From contig JYIP02000004.1 in the NCBI GenBank assembly GCA_001051155.2, forward strand, positions 4,148,383 to 4,212,382: DNA of 64,000 nucleotides. The letters run 5' to 3'. The stretch is from Chrysoporthe austroafricana (lineage: Eukaryota; Ascomycota; Sordariomycetes; Diaporthales; Cryphonectriaceae). A program made the translations under genes and the position numbers. This document shows positions 45,208 through 57,541 of the stretch, in pieces. The notes under the pieces were generated by a model, which searched no databases, had not been told where the DNA came from, and saw only the letters and a list, made by a program, of their open reading frames with translations. Numbering within the stretch: position 1 is the stretch's first letter; each line of letters begins with the position of its first letter.

Positions 45208-48200
45208 ATGGCTGCTCGTCTGGGTAACCGCTTCTACGTCCATTCGTATAAGATTAGGATTCAGTTCATTTGAGAACGGTACAATTTTCATGTCGGTGGT
45301 TTGGAGATAGATATCATTCCACATTTGGAATAGAGGCTGGGGATGAAAAGTTCGACGAATCTTGGCCTGGCTCAGGACTAATTGTCTGAAGACGGCTAAG
45401 GCGACGGATTTTCTGATTGTCTAGTGATTGCGGGCGAGGTGCCTCTTCGGGCAGCCACCTCTTACTGCTAGCGGGCCGTCATATACGTCTAGGCATGCGC
45501 ATATGGGAGGTATAAGATATGCCTGGATACTTTCGATTCTGCCTTTGCGCAATGTATATGTAAATCCGCCAACTTAAAATAGTCACATCGAGTGTATGAG
45601 TGACATCTTTTGGATTCCTATGCTTGAAGATTGAAACTCTCTGGCTCTGATTGTACGGATGTTCGCAGGCTTGTCCACAATGAAAGTTCCCAAATACGTA
45701 GAATCATAATTAACTTGCGCCAAGACGCGACGTATCCTCATATCAGACTGCTCGCTTGAGGCTCCGTCATCAGCTCTAGAAATTCACATCCATAATACCA
45801 TACTATAAAAAAAAAAATGTAAACTATTCCGCTCATCATGAAGTCTCTTGCTAGGCAGAGATGGAAATGCACATCTACACCGGGCAGGATCGAGACCGAG
45901 ATCATTAGTCATCATAATACTTCGAGTCTTGCTAGGAGCTGTTTTGCGGATATGAACGAGGGTCTCCTGAAGAGCTTTTCACAAGCAATTGTTGCGTGCC
46001 TAGGACCTCGGGCATTGTCAACTGCATGTATGGCCTAGTAATTACAACACAGAAACTATAATGAACGCACACCGACCTTTACGTCATCCCGTCCAGCCAT
46101 GTTCCAGTTGTCTGCTGACGATGCATATGGTGTAGAAATTTGGGCTAGCTGAAATCTATTGCTCTGGCTAGTGTCGGTACGCTCTGGGACACACTTGTGC
46201 TGAACTATGTGGTGGAGGAAGTAGGTCGGTTGCTTACGTGGTCATCTAACAACGTGACTGAATATCTACCAGCTAAGCGGTCCAATGCATCAAAGAGAAA
46301 CGCATTCAAAGGAATATATGCAAATACTATATACGATATAATGTACGAAAGGATGGGCAAAGATGGATGCCGAGGAACAGCATTCTACACTCGATATAAT
46401 TGCCGAAAGATGTCGCGATATTAGAGAAGGGCGCCCACTAAGAGGATAAAACGGGCTACGGGGGCGAACAACCCCTCTTTCATGATTCAAGGTCGTGTGC
46501 TCCGATACTGCCTCTCATCCAAAGAATTCTGGCAGATGACCGCTGTAAAGAGACCTGATCAAGCTTAGCATACTAGAAAGGGCCGTTTGATGACGTTATT
46601 CCCGGCACACCTAAAATATGAGTAAGTCACGGGGGTCGATCGACCGCCATTGACAGGTTTTGCTGATCTGCAGGAGATCTGTCAATCCATGATTGGAAGT
46701 GGCCTGAAGGTAGTAAGTAGATTTGAATTCAGGTTGGGGCCCGAAGCTGACATTGTGAGTGCTCAAGTTTCACCGAGTCGGCGAGTAAGCAACGCGGAAT
46801 CTTGGTTACAGTTAGCGCACACGGCTCAGCGGCGCAATGAGGTCGTTGCAAGTAAGGTTATTCGGTAATCTTAAAAGATTCTGCAGGGGTCCGTTGCGTT
46901 TGCTGATCTGCGGGTGATCGATACAGGGAATATTTTCCCCCTCCGGGTTGGCAGCCAGCATTTCTTCTCCCCGGCACCGGATTCAAATAAGATCGCAACT
47001 ATTTCCGGCCTAAGCCACCGGCGGTGTAGCACGGGCGGGGGGTCGAGATTGTTTTTGAGATGTTTTAACTCCCCCTGCGGCCACCAAGTGCCGGCATAAG
47101 GCTGTCTGAAAACCAGGGACAACCTCGAGGCCACATTTCCCGTGATCAAAACCACAGGGTCGTATTTACAACGCACATCACGTCCGGTTCTCATAGTTGG
47201 ACGCATGCTTACATGCATAAACTTTGATCTAAGCATATTCGTCCAGCATCCCGCTTCGGAGGGCTCGAGGAACTGACGAGTCATGGCACGCCATGTGCCC
47301 GGGCCCTCGGGAGAGGCGCATATCCTGTGCACCCTGTCACAACACCGGACTCACGGCAATACATGCTCACTTGCAGGTTCTTGATGGGAGTTTTGGTACA
47401 TGTCACCGCCCCTTTGGTCCCGTGGGCACTGATGTGGAGCTTGCTATGGAGGGGAGCGAGAGAGGGAGGGATGAGTAAGGGACCGTCCTTCATCAAGTGT
47501 GGAAGGTTCTGGGCACCTGGATGCGTGGGATGACTTGGTAAAATTGAAGGAGGGCGGTCATCATGTAAAAGGACGTCTTCAATTTTCATTCAGCCCTGTC
47601 GTCCTACTGTATTGGGACTCACCCCCCGCGAGTCCAGGCCCATAGACTGGCACACGACCGCGACGCCATCTAGACACCGAGGACTCGGCATGCATGACGT
47701 TGCTCGACACCAAATGAGCGCACACTCTGGTCCGGTCATCATGGCTCGCATTTCGTTCGGAGTTGCCATGTCCAAACTCTTGTTCTCCCGCGTTGGCCCA
47801 ATAGCCGCGGTTCGTGCGTTGTTCACCGCAGTCTTAGTATGACACATGCAGACACGCCAATTCAACGTTACCCTGTGGTCTGTTGATTGACTAGTGAGGG
47901 GGAGGGGACCATTAACATCGACGGCACGCCTCAGTCAGGCACGGTCGTGGGATCTGCGAGAACATGCCGTCATTGACGCCCTGCCAACATGCTCACGAGA
48001 ACAGGGTCCGGAGGCGGACGATGGGGAAAGCATGCGGTGCTACTTAAGGGACGCTGTCTACACCGACACGATAATGGGGTTCATGCGTTTCTTTAAGCTT
48101 ATGTCTTGAACCCTGAGTTGGTGTGATCCGACGTGCATAAGAAGCACTGCTCGGACCGTTTGAGGAAGCTGAGCTGGCCGATCACCTCAAGTAGAGACCA

Positions 48201-48221
48201 TACTTCCCCCCTTTGTCAGCC
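45208..48221. other. 3 kb intergenic, lower GC
   Basis: No supported gene. The 45500-46450 stretch is AT-richer. A small potential hairpin lies at 46649-46686 (ATTGACAG ... CTGTCAAT), and the word TTTGCTGATCTGC occurs both at about 46660 and 46899. Short frames of 60-150 codons occur but show no domains. Could hold decayed repeat sequence. Confidence 0.4.
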
Positions 48222-49352
48222 ATGGCAGGGCGCTCCCGAATCGCAGTTCTGAGCCTGATAGCCTCACTGGCTGGGTCTGTCTTCGGATCACCGTTACAAT
48301 CCCCCAGCAGCTCTCACGAGAAGAGGGCAGAGCTGCTCGCCATCAACAAAGACTTCCCTGATCCTGCCATAGAACAGGCAAGTCTCATATACTCGCTGTC
48401 CTTGCCATAGAGTTCTTACCGCTGACAGTACACCAGGCATGGGACGGCACATGGTATGCCTTTGCCACCACGGGCAATGGCTTCAACATCCAAGTGGCCA
48501 AGGCGAGCTCGCCGGATGGCCCATGGACTTGGTTGGACCAAGATGCTCTCCCCGACAGCGGTTCCTGGACCTCTGGGGTCGACAACTGGGCGCCGGATGT
48601 CAAGAGGATGCCGCCAGAGTCCCAGAGTCTCTACATCCTGACGTACTCGGGTGAGCTCGCGGACAACACGGCCCACCACTGTGTAGGCATCGCGACCTCA
48701 CATAACATTGCGGGCCCGTACACGCCACAGGACAGTCCTACTATCTGCCCGGACATCGCCAGTACCGGTGGTGCCATAGACTCCTCAATGTACTATGACG
48801 AGCCGAATAACAAGCGCTACCTCGTCTACAAGGAGTAAGTCTCCCCTCTATGCTTTGCACAGTCGCAGGTCACACTCACTGACCCTCGACTTCAGGGACG
48901 GTAATAGCGTGGGCAACGGTGGGGACTGCGGCAACGGCATAGCTCCTATCCACGCCACCCCCATCATGCTCCAGGAGATGGACGTCAACGACTGGACGAC
49001 ACCCGTCGGCAATCCGGTCGAGATTCTCGACCGTGAGTCTGACGACGGCCCTCTCATCGAGGCGCCTTATATCATCGGGTCCGGCGGCTACTACATCCTC
49101 TTCTACAGCAGCCACTGCTTCACGGACACGGCGTATGACGTGAAATATGCGATCGCGACGAGCATCACGGGCCCGTACACGCGCATGGGCCAGCTGCTGG
49201 CCACGGGAGACTACGGTCTCACGAGCCCCGGAGGAGCAAGCTCCACCCCGGGCGGAGACGTGCTGCTGTTCCATGCGAATTGTGATGCTGGGAGATGTCT
49301 GCATACGGTAGACATAGGGATTTCCAAGGGTGTTGTCACACTCAAATCTTGA
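48222..49352 (+). CDS. secreted glycoside hydrolase family 43 protein
   Basis: Three exons (48222-48377, 48437-48834, 48896-49352) give 336 residues. The signal peptide is followed by a dibasic KR (34-35), a likely Kex2 propeptide site. GH43 five-bladed propeller features: FPDPAI with the general-base Asp47; GTWYAFAT; DNWAPDV; GGAIDSSMYYD with the pKa-modulating Asp; and GPLIEAPYI with the acid Glu. Then come YYILFYSS and SPGGASSTPGG late in the fold. All three catalytic carboxylates appear present, so it should act on arabino- or xylo-oligosaccharide linkages of plant cell wall outside the cell; the exact substrate cannot be read. The length suits a single-domain GH43 without a carbohydrate-binding module. 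Intron 1 uses a GC donor (CAG|GCAAGT), which keeps the frame and joins IEQ to AWDGTWYAF. I start at ATG 48222. Confidence 0.9.
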
Positions 49353-50225
49353 GACTTTCTGTTCTAGTCGTGGTGCTGCTTTTTGCGTTCGAGGGGGTGC
49401 TGCTGATAAACGTTGGTGGCGATGATGATTTTGTCTTATTTGATATTCGAGATACCCCGGACTTTCGTTTAGGTAGATGGAGGCTCGAGACGACAGCATT
49501 ACATTGTTGCTCCAACATTAACATCAAATTTATGCTAAGCTCAAGGCTGAACACGTCGTTTCTGTAGCAGAAGTTCTGAGGGTTGTTACGCAACTTCAAT
49601 CCGAGACGAAAGCTCGTCCGGTAAGTTTGAACTGTCCCCGGCTTATTTCTTTTAGTTTCTTTTTCTAGACAAAATTGTCAAAGCTTCAGTACAAGCTTCA
49701 CCACTGCCCCTCAAGATCTAGAAGTCAGCTTGGAAGGCGACCTTCTCCCAAATGTAGTTTTAAGTCCGACTACTCTCCTTAATATTGTTGACAAAGACCA
49801 TCTATACCACTCGCCAGTTGTATCTAAAGGCGGGTCTTCCTGCTTTCGGCAGCAAGTCGACGGATAGTTGCAGAAGTGGAGTTGAAGACTAGAGTTGTGA
49901 AGTGACATTCAGTATTGTGCTAGTAGTCATCTCAAGGGTAGTTGCATGAACTCCAAAAATATCCGTCCTCAAATAGGACTTTTACCCAAAACGTTGACCC
50001 GCCCATCTGATCATCATATAGCTCAACAATGGTATCATGTCCTCATCGTCTCAGTATTCCCAACGCCCCCCCCCCCACAATAAAAAAGGGTCCGAAGCTA
50101 TACATAATTCTTAGAACGCGAACTTCTCCAAACACTCAGTACCGCCCACCGGCCCCCTGGTAGGCAGGCGGTGCGGCGAGCGCGCCACCGCCATACCCAC
50201 CGGCGCGCCCCTCGTAGCTCACATC
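49353..50225. other. convergent intergenic
   Basis: Between the GH43 gene and the minus-strand transporter. AT-richer, with a C run at about 50067-50077 followed by an A-rich stretch. No gene seen. Confidence 0.5.
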
Positions 50226-51606
50226 CTACTCGAGCTCCGTCGAGTCGGCACCTTGCTGGTAGGCGTACGCGCCCTTGTTGGCTCCGGTCTTCTTGATCTC
50301 AGAGAACATGGTGAAGGAGAACAGGATGGCGTGGATCAGCTCCATGGGGTTCCAGACCCAGACCCAGGCCTTGAGGCCGAGGGGCCCGCCCTGGTAGCGG
50401 GCGGAGCGTGGGTCCGTGCTGTTCATGGGCTGGGCCTCCTCGTTGAGACTGGAGAGGCGGTAGGGCCTAACGTCGTAGGCGTAGTGGAAGAAGATGCTGA
50501 AGGGAACCATGAGGAGGCAGTTGACGAGCATAGGGATGCCGACAGTCACGTCGGAGTAGCTGAGCCGGGCGGTCGGATCGAGTGGGGAGGGGCTGATGTC
50601 GTTGAGGATCATGAAGATGATCTGCAGGAGGAAGTTGAGGCCGACGAGGAGCTTGAAGGCGAGCAGCTTCGCGAGGGGCTTGTGGCCGGAGAGCTCGCTC
50701 CTCAGGGCCTTGTAGAACTTGAGGACGGACAGCACGGCTACAGCGAGAGAGACAAAGTGGATTATGTTCAGCTGCGTTGAGCAAGATGTTAGCCCAGTTC
50801 TTGATATATCGCCTCGGTGCCGTCCCCCGCCGGATTATACACATACCCACAAGTGTGCAAAGTATGGCTTGCTGCTAGTCAGGCAGTATACGTTGGCCGC
50901 CTGAGTGATACACGTTAAGATACCAACGAGGATCGCTACCGGGACGAACTGGAAGACGGCAATCCATTTTCTCTACTCGGAGAAGCTCTTGTCAGCATGT
51001 ATGCCTACGCAGCGGAGCTGCAACTGCCGACGAGGAAGCCGGGCCTTGACTTACCCTATACCAGGTCAATCCATCCTGGGGCGTTGAGGCACCGCCCCTT
51101 CTGCTCGTCTTCGCCGGTACCTCGAGCGCCGCGAAGAAAGTATCACGCTCAGTCTCGTTCGGCGAGATCAACTCGCACATTAGGAGGAAGAAATTGCCAA
51201 GCGCCACTGCCTGGGCCAGATCCGTCCACGGGTGCAGGTAGACGTATGTCTGGGGCGCGACCACGGATATAAAGCAGAGGATGCCATATATAGGGATCAA
51301 AAGGCTGATGCGCATGATTCTATTGCGGACGCTGTCAGCCGATCATCCTGCAGGTGGGCTTGGAGGCTGGGGGCATTGGACTGACTTCAGCTGCTGCTTC
51401 GGCTTGCTGAGGTGCATGGCATGGTTCGCCATGAGGATGAGGATGGAAAGACATGAGAACACAATAGCTACGGCCGAGATGACCACGTTGAGCTTGTGAA
51501 AGGTCCATGACCCGGCGACGGGATCGGTATGCGACTCGTATAAAGATAGTGTCGGACAGGTATGGTTGGAGCGGCTTCCTCCCCCTATCTTGCTGAGCAG
51601 GCCCAT
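50226..51606 (-). CDS. organic solute transporter alpha (Ost-alpha/DUF300) family membrane protein
   Basis: Four exons, complement(51386-51606, 51055-51319, 50847-50972, 50226-50771), give 385 residues. Donors are GTCAGT, GTAAGT and GTATGT. Seven hydrophobic segments are visible: LNVVISAVAIVFSCLSILIL; MRISLLIPIYGILCFISVVA; AVALGNFFLLMCELI; a segment after RKWIAVFQ; LNIIHFVSLAVAVLSVLKFY; LLVGLNFLLQIIFMILND; and IPMLVNCLLMVPFSIFFHYA. The family signature FYKALRSELSGHKPLAKLLAFK precedes the sixth. Plant and animal relatives (LAZ1, OSTalpha) transport or traffic lipidic solutes. Fungal function is unclear, and a vacuolar or plasma-membrane location is likely. The C-terminus is polar and ends ADSTELE. 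Confidence 0.88.
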
Positions 51607-53932
51607 CTTGATTGCAGACCGCTGTGCAGGTGTTAGGGCTCAAAAAGTTCCAAGGCCGCTAGCAATAAGAGGCTCGTCCTGTGGCGTAGTCTCTGCTGGC
51701 TGCACAAGAGCAGCGATGCGAACTGTCGTGATGAGGGTTGTATAAAATGGAACAAGGACGTCTATCTTGACTCTTGGTCACCAGAGGGAACATGGTCTAA
51801 TTATTTATTGCCAATGCGTGAAGTAGAGTGCACTGCTATCCACAACTGAGAGGGGCGTGCCTACAGGCTGGAAATCCTTCGACCCACCCATCGCTGCTGT
51901 CACGGCCAGCGTCGTGCGCCAGCGATGCATAAGCAGGGAAGCATTTGCCGGGAGTAGGATCCAACCGGAGAGGCGATCCAGTCTGCCGGTGAAGCCTCAG
52001 CCTCAGCCACGCAGCCAGAGATCAGCATGGCACGAGCGAAAACGATAACGAGTAAGTTATCTAGGGTTTACCGAATGTGGAAGTGCATTCGAAGCGAGCA
52101 GGGCGCAGCGCGGCCGGCGAAACGGTGTAAGCACTTGGATCTCAGTCCTAAGCGCGATAGAAGACAGATCCTGGGGGCCATGCAGCGTCGCCTCAGGGCA
52201 CACGAGCTGAAGCCTCCGGGCCAGGGATCTCACGAACACCCGCTGCTTGATTCTTGTAGCCTAATGTTGAGCTGCGAGCGTGGAACTAAGCTTCAGAGTG
52301 AAGGATTCGGACCCGTCTCGCGCAATGGCCAATCATGTCGGCCGCTCTTCGAAAGAATTTCCAGAACGGGGAAGTCTGTGGGTCTGCATCACTGCTGTGC
52401 CGCTCGGGATCGGTTTCGGTGCTAGGCGGTATCGTTCATCTGACTGCGCTATGGCTTCATAGCAGGAGCCGATCCCATGCTGACGCAAATACGACGTTGC
52501 CATTCGCTAAGGTCCGTCTTGAATGGTTCGTGCTAGTAATTATAGTACGCACGCAGCAGATTTCACCTTATTACATGTTATACTTCCAAATGATATCCTG
52601 ATCTTGTCTTATATTGTAGTTGGGTATGATTTCAAGAGTTTAATGCCCAACACTGCAAGAGCCTTCGTACCAGACAGCTTTTCCTCCAAGTGCTCCTCTA
52701 AATATTGGTAGGAGAGAGGGCTAGTAAGGAGCTCCACCATGACAGGCAGCCTTATTCTCCACCTGGCAGCTTGACTCCATAAAAAATGGAGAACCAAGCT
52801 GACTACTGCTGTGAATGAAGATCTCAATCTGATGGTGAACGTGCAAGCATATACATCATCGCGTAGAAGGCGGCATGATTGCATTAGATAAACGGAGCGA
52901 CGAAGTGAGTGGTGGTGTTCTCACTTGAAACGCAATGGGCGTCAACTTGCATAGCTTCATGCCGTAGGGCGGATGTCTCCCCAACCAAAGACTACTTAGG
53001 TACAGACAGCCCGACTTTATTTGTACTGTGAGGAATCAGGGTCACAAAATCGACTCGATGCATCAAATGTCTAGAAATATTTTTTTGACTCGGAAGCCGC
53101 AGCTTGAGTCGAAAACGGGCTTGCCTAAGACAGTGACCAGGGAGACTACTCGGCGAGATATTCATCACGTTCAACCATACCTAGTAGAAAACTTGGGATG
53201 CCGTCTGCTTTCCCCTACATAAGCCACCGAGGGGATTGAAATAGTCAAAAGTGCAGAAATCATACGAAATAGTGTCCAGAATCTACTCCCTTTAAGTAGG
53301 TGTGCTATCCAGTCGCACATGGGTTTTGCGGACCACTGTGCCGTAGCCAGCACCGCGCCGACGCATCTTTCAGTGCTGGCGACACTGGGAAAAGGACGTT
53401 TTAGCTCCCAATTAGCATTTCATCACTTGCAGCTGCCAAAATTGGAGCTATCGAGTGAGAAGATGTGGGTCGAGAAGGCTAGCCAGCAGCGTCGGCTAAT
53501 GCTAGCTTTTGCCCCGAATGGCAGCGCTCGTGCTGGCAGAAGAGCAGAGCAAGCAGGGCCATAGTAAACCAGGTGAATTATCAATGGTTTCGAGCACTAT
53601 TACGAAGTAGAAAGAGGATCTCGCCTCAGATATGAAGGCCATAATGAACGCATACGCTTAGAGATGCTCTCCACTGTTGAATAAAGTCACTACTGCGAGA
53701 AGACGCCTGCCTTGCCAGCACCCAGGAAAGACGATAGAAGAGCATCAAATTAGGAAAGGGAGGAGCGTGTTCTCATCGCTAGTCATTATTGGTAGAGATG
53801 AATATCAAAACCCGAAGTACGCCTTGTGCCTATCTCTCTCACCCATGGAGGCTGTCAGCGCGAGCGAGCTCATTATCGAAGACTTGGCGCACCGTCAACT
53901 TCACGCCCGTCATGTACCGGGAGGTGAAAAGA

Positions 53933-53967
<35 letters not shown>

Positions 53968-54211
53968 GGGAAGCGGATGAGATAATCCTCAAATACATAA
54001 CGGGCGACATGCATTTGGAGGAGGTCACATGATGTGTCCAGACAGACACCGAGGCCACATGCTGACAGTATACCTCGATGATCTGCAGCAATGTAATTCG
54101 CGTTTTGCCGTTAGAAGGTGTGGAATTAGGGCCCGGCAACTTGGACAACACCAGAATATTCTGAGTTATAAAACAATACGATCCGAACCATTTAGATGCA
54201 CTTACCACGGC
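51607..54211. other. 2.6 kb intergenic, no gene seen
   Basis: Mixed composition, with AT-richer stretches near 52560-52650 and 53000-53300. Only short frames without domains. It contains the GGGCAT array described separately. Confidence 0.4.
53933..53968. repeat. (GGGCAT)5-6 tandem repeat
   Basis: Five perfect GGGCAT units starting at 53933, followed by a degenerate GGGCAG. This hexamer differs from the fungal telomere unit TTAGGG. It lies about 250 bp downstream of the HET gene's stop codon. Confidence 0.9.
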
Positions 54212-56011
54212 TTAAACTAAGATACACGGCTCTGCAGTATCCATGTGCTTCAAAGCTTCGCCATCCATCAGTCCATGCACGTAGGCGTCTCCCACCAATT
54301 GGCACCGTGTGTGAGTCTGTGGTACACCAGAACCGCCCTCGTCACTGTCTAACCTCCTCAATATAAATGGCATCCTCCCTCCCGGGAGAATACAAATATG
54401 ATCTCCGGTTTCAGCGTTCAGCGGTGCCAGGCCGATGTAAGACTTTTTTGTGATGAATAATTTTCGTCGAAGGATCACCCTCCGCATGTGCTGCTGGAAA
54501 CTCAACCCTGCCATTCGTTGGTTCTCATCGGTCGTCTCAGATTCACTATGGATCTTTAGCAGCGCCTGGTACCAATACGCATCATGCCAATTACTCTCTT
54601 CTGCTGATGCTCTTCTTAGTTTTCCGTCCTGTGGAAGCATGTGTCGTGGGCTGATGTCCCAGCAGAGAGTCCTCCAGAAAGCGTCGTAAATGGTGTCACC
54701 ATTGACATATCTTGAATTGGGATCGCGTTCGACGCTAACCATCTTCCTCCACTGCGTGACGTGAAGATCGGACTCCTCCGCCGCGTGATCGATGTGACCC
54801 TCGGCGAAGCGGACAATGGTGTCGTAGAACAGGGCTGGCTCCATCTTCAAAGTGCCAGGAGCATCATCGTCGCGCGGCTTGAAGCTCAGATCTCCGCACG
54901 CACGGAAGACGCTCGGAAATCCAACCATGTAATCTTGCCTTTCCAAAGCTCCCCTCTGACCGTTTTCTGTGTTCCAGTCTGGCACCCAGGAGGGAAGATC
55001 TGGTACTGTTGGCTTGTTCCCGAGAATGTGGCTGAGAACGTCCAGGTTTCCGGAAGATGCAATCAGCTCCCGGGTTGTCATTTCGTAAACTTCGGAAGGA
55101 GTCAGGCGATAGTCAACTTTCAGCTGCTCCAATCCGCTGCAGATACCGAGGAGCCCATAGTTCTTATCGCAGGGATTGGTCGCCTGTCTCTGTCTAAATC
55201 GGGGCGAGAGGCTGAGAAAATCGAGCCTAGGGCTTACCAGTCCCTTTTCTTTCTTGTCGACTAGCTACCTACGCAGCAAACTGATTCCGTTTATGTTAGG
55301 AATCAGACTTTGGATTTCGGAGTGAAAACCCGCTTGGAACCAATCCGAGACAGTTTCGGTGCAACACTGTTGAGGACCGCCAACGTGAATCATAAGGCTC
55401 TGCAAGAAGCCCTCGATGGATGCATTTGGTATTGTGGTGTCACCCATGACGAACGTCAAGCGCTTCGCGAGACCCGCCTCCTGGACTGTCCATGTACGTC
55501 TCCACCACGCATTTCGAAAGAAAAGAAAAGTATGGACTAAAAATCCCTCGGGAAGTTCGACCCGTGAGTCCTGCCAGTGCATTTTGGGATCGTTGCCCAG
55601 TTGCTGAATTGTTGGAAGCACGTTCGCTGGAAGGACTTGTAGCCCTAGCCATACCACCACAGATTCAGCCGAGGAATAGATGTCGCTCATGAGACGCACT
55701 TGTTGATTGCGCTCGTCGATGTTGTCTTGATTGATGCAGACGGCGTCGACCCACAATACGCGGGGCCTGTCTAAGTGACGAAGATGCCGGAGAGCTCCCT
55801 CGAGGTTCCGCGTGACTTGAAAGGTCTGATCGTTGACCATTGTGGGCAGTCTGTCGTTTACGTCTCCCCATACGTAAGACAAAGCCTCAAAGGCGTGGCC
55901 ACCGACGAGACTGGTGACTTCGAGTTGACATTTGATCTCGCTGTGTTCGGGCCCTTGAAGCACGCGCAAGACCCTAATCTGCTTTTCCTCGGACCGCAGT
56001 GACGAATACAT
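54212..56011 (-). CDS. HET-domain (heterokaryon incompatibility type) protein
   Basis: Exons complement(55269-56011) and complement(54212-55226) give 585 residues. The 42-nt intron (GTAGCT..TAG) is short, but the joined reading frame restores the family motif. The HET domain occupies about residues 38-205: FEALSYVWGD, LWVDAVCINQDNIDERNQQV, SDIYSSAESVVVWLG and WWRRTWTVQEAGLA, then PRFRQRQATNPCDKNYGLLGI after the junction. HET proteins are restricted to filamentous ascomycetes and relatives. Several trigger cell death or growth arrest when non-self is sensed after hyphal fusion, usually with a partner protein. The C-terminal ~300 residues carry no domain I recognise. It is divergent from the ankyrin gene across 510 bp. 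Codon bias is weaker than in the left half of the window, as is usual for this fast-evolving family. Confidence 0.9.
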
Positions 56012-56521
56012 TGATCACGCAGAAGACAACGGAGACAATAAAGAGAACGACAGGGACGGCTTAAGTCTGGGAGAAGACGGCTGATGAAACGAATAAACGG
56101 TCTCCTCTGAGTTTGAGCGTTGATACTTGGCATCAAGAATCCGATGGCAGGAAAGTTGGTAAGGTCTGCTCGGACTAGTGCACCTGCTGACAGAATTTGA
56201 ATATCTTATGGCTACTACGAGTCAGCCAGCACCGAAGAGAAGAATTTAGGCTGCCACAGTTATGCACAAAGTTATGGGTATAGCCTCCCAAGAGCTGTCA
56301 GCTTTCTGCCTTGCAAGGCTCTAGGTGGAACCGACCCACTGCACGAGCGAGAAATCCGGGAAGAGTTGGCAACGTTGTGACCGTGTGAATTTTGGTATAT
56401 CATGCTGAATATGTTCTGACGTGGATCCGCAAGCATCAACTGGATGTACTTCAACGCAAAGTAGTCTCTGTTGCCTTCCATACACCACGGACTTCTGATC
56501 CTAAGCCGAACTCGAAACACG
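56012..56521. promoter_or_regulatory. shared divergent promoter region of HET and ankyrin genes
   Basis: 510 bp separate the two divergent start codons. The stretch is of average composition and holds no supported exon, so the two genes must share or abut promoters. Individual elements cannot be assigned with confidence. Confidence 0.5.
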
Positions 56522-57541
56522 ATGACATCTCTACAAATCGCCGCGACCTTCGGTAACGAGAAACTTGTAGAGATTATTTGCGCTAAAAATTACAAACCTG
56601 AGGACGAAGAGAGACTAGAAATTGACCAGCACAATCCCAAGGGCCTCACCGCACTGGGTCTAGCCATCCAGGGCGGGCACTTGGGCGCAGCGAGGACCCT
56701 TCTGCGCCATGGCGCACGGCACGACATTCTAGGGTCGACATCACGATTTCCGATTCACATGGCCGTCTCTATCAAAAATGAGGCGATGGTTAAACTCTTA
56801 CTTGAGGCTGGTGCAGACCCTAACGCCAGGTGTCCGCAGGGATTTACACCGCTTGCATTGTGCCTCGTGGGAGAAGAGTCCCCAGACATTGCACGAGTTT
56901 TGGTTGATGGGGGAGCGAGAGTCGACGTCCCGGTCGATGAAAACTCAAGCTTGGTTGTACTAGCCGCAATCAGTGGGTCCTGCGGGACACTGCGTGTGCT
57001 TCTTGAGGCAGGTGCTGATATATCTGCGAGATCGTCGAGTGGTGGTAGCTTGCTGCATGCCGCGGTCAGGGCCGACGGCGCAGCGACACTCGCAATTTTG
57101 ATTGAGGAGATGGAGAGACGGAACGCTCAGCATGGCCTAGACGTTAAACATGCCCTGCACATCGATACGAGGAATCCGGGAGGCGAAACGGCACTCCACG
57201 ACGCCGCGCAGCTGGGCCATCAAGAAGCAGCGGAGTTGCTTATCCAGCACGGCGCTGACATCAACGCGAGGGACTCGGCCTGCTTGACACCGCTCGTGAG
57301 ATCGCTGCTCTATAATCAGATACCCATGTTTGGGTACCTGATCTCGCAGGGAGCTGATGAAGGGGTAATATCGGAGTGGTTCTACTTGGCGGACTGTGTC
57401 GGAGAGGATGGTAAACCTCTGAGAAAGGAGGATGGGACACGCGTGGTGGCGCTGTGCCGGCACCCCTGGGCGATACCCCTTCCCGAGAGCCCGATTAGCG
57501 ACGATGACTTGGATGAAGGAAGTGGTAGTCTGCGTGACTGA
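56522..57541 (+). CDS. ankyrin-repeat protein
   Basis: A single exon gives 339 residues. The frame runs upstream to 56471, but the first ATG is at 56522 (MTSLQIAATFGNEKLVEII), which begins directly with an ankyrin-like helix pair. About six to seven repeats follow: GLTALGLAIQGGHLGAARTL; FPIHMAVSIKNEAMVKLLLE followed by AGADPNAR; GFTPLALCLVGEESPDIARV; a diverged repeat ending LLEAGADISARS; SLLHAAVRADGAATLAILIE; GETALHDAAQLGHQEAAELL; and CLTPLVRSLLYNQIPMFGYL. The C-terminus is acidic (SPISDDDLDEGSGS). There is no catalytic domain, so it should act as a protein-binding adaptor. Starting within a repeat suggests that an upstream exon or domain may be missing. Its neighbour is a HET gene, and ankyrin repeats are common partner or sensor modules in that system. 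Confidence 0.85.
   Translation: MTSLQIAATFGNEKLVEIICAKNYKPEDEERLEIDQHNPKGLTALGLAIQGGHLGAARTLLRHGARHDILGSTSRFPIHMAVSIKNEAMVKLLLEAGADPNARCPQGFTPLALCLVGEESPDIARVLVDGGARVDVPVDENSSLVVLAAISGSCGTLRVLLEAGADISARSSSGGSLLHAAVRADGAATLAILIEEMERRNAQHGLDVKHALHIDTRNPGGETALHDAAQLGHQEAAELLIQHGADINARDSACLTPLVRSLLYNQIPMFGYLISQGADEGVISEWFYLADCVGEDGKPLRKEDGTRVVALCRHPWAIPLPESPISDDDLDEGSGSLRD

Noticed and set aside
46649..46686. Small hairpin with nearby repeated word TTTGCTGATCTGC as a mobile-element end
   Set aside because: Only 8-bp arms and one extra imperfect repeat; no target-site duplication or internal coding sequence found.
53933..53968. GGGCAT array as interstitial telomere
   Set aside because: The unit differs from TTAGGG by more than one base and has no accompanying degenerate telomere units.
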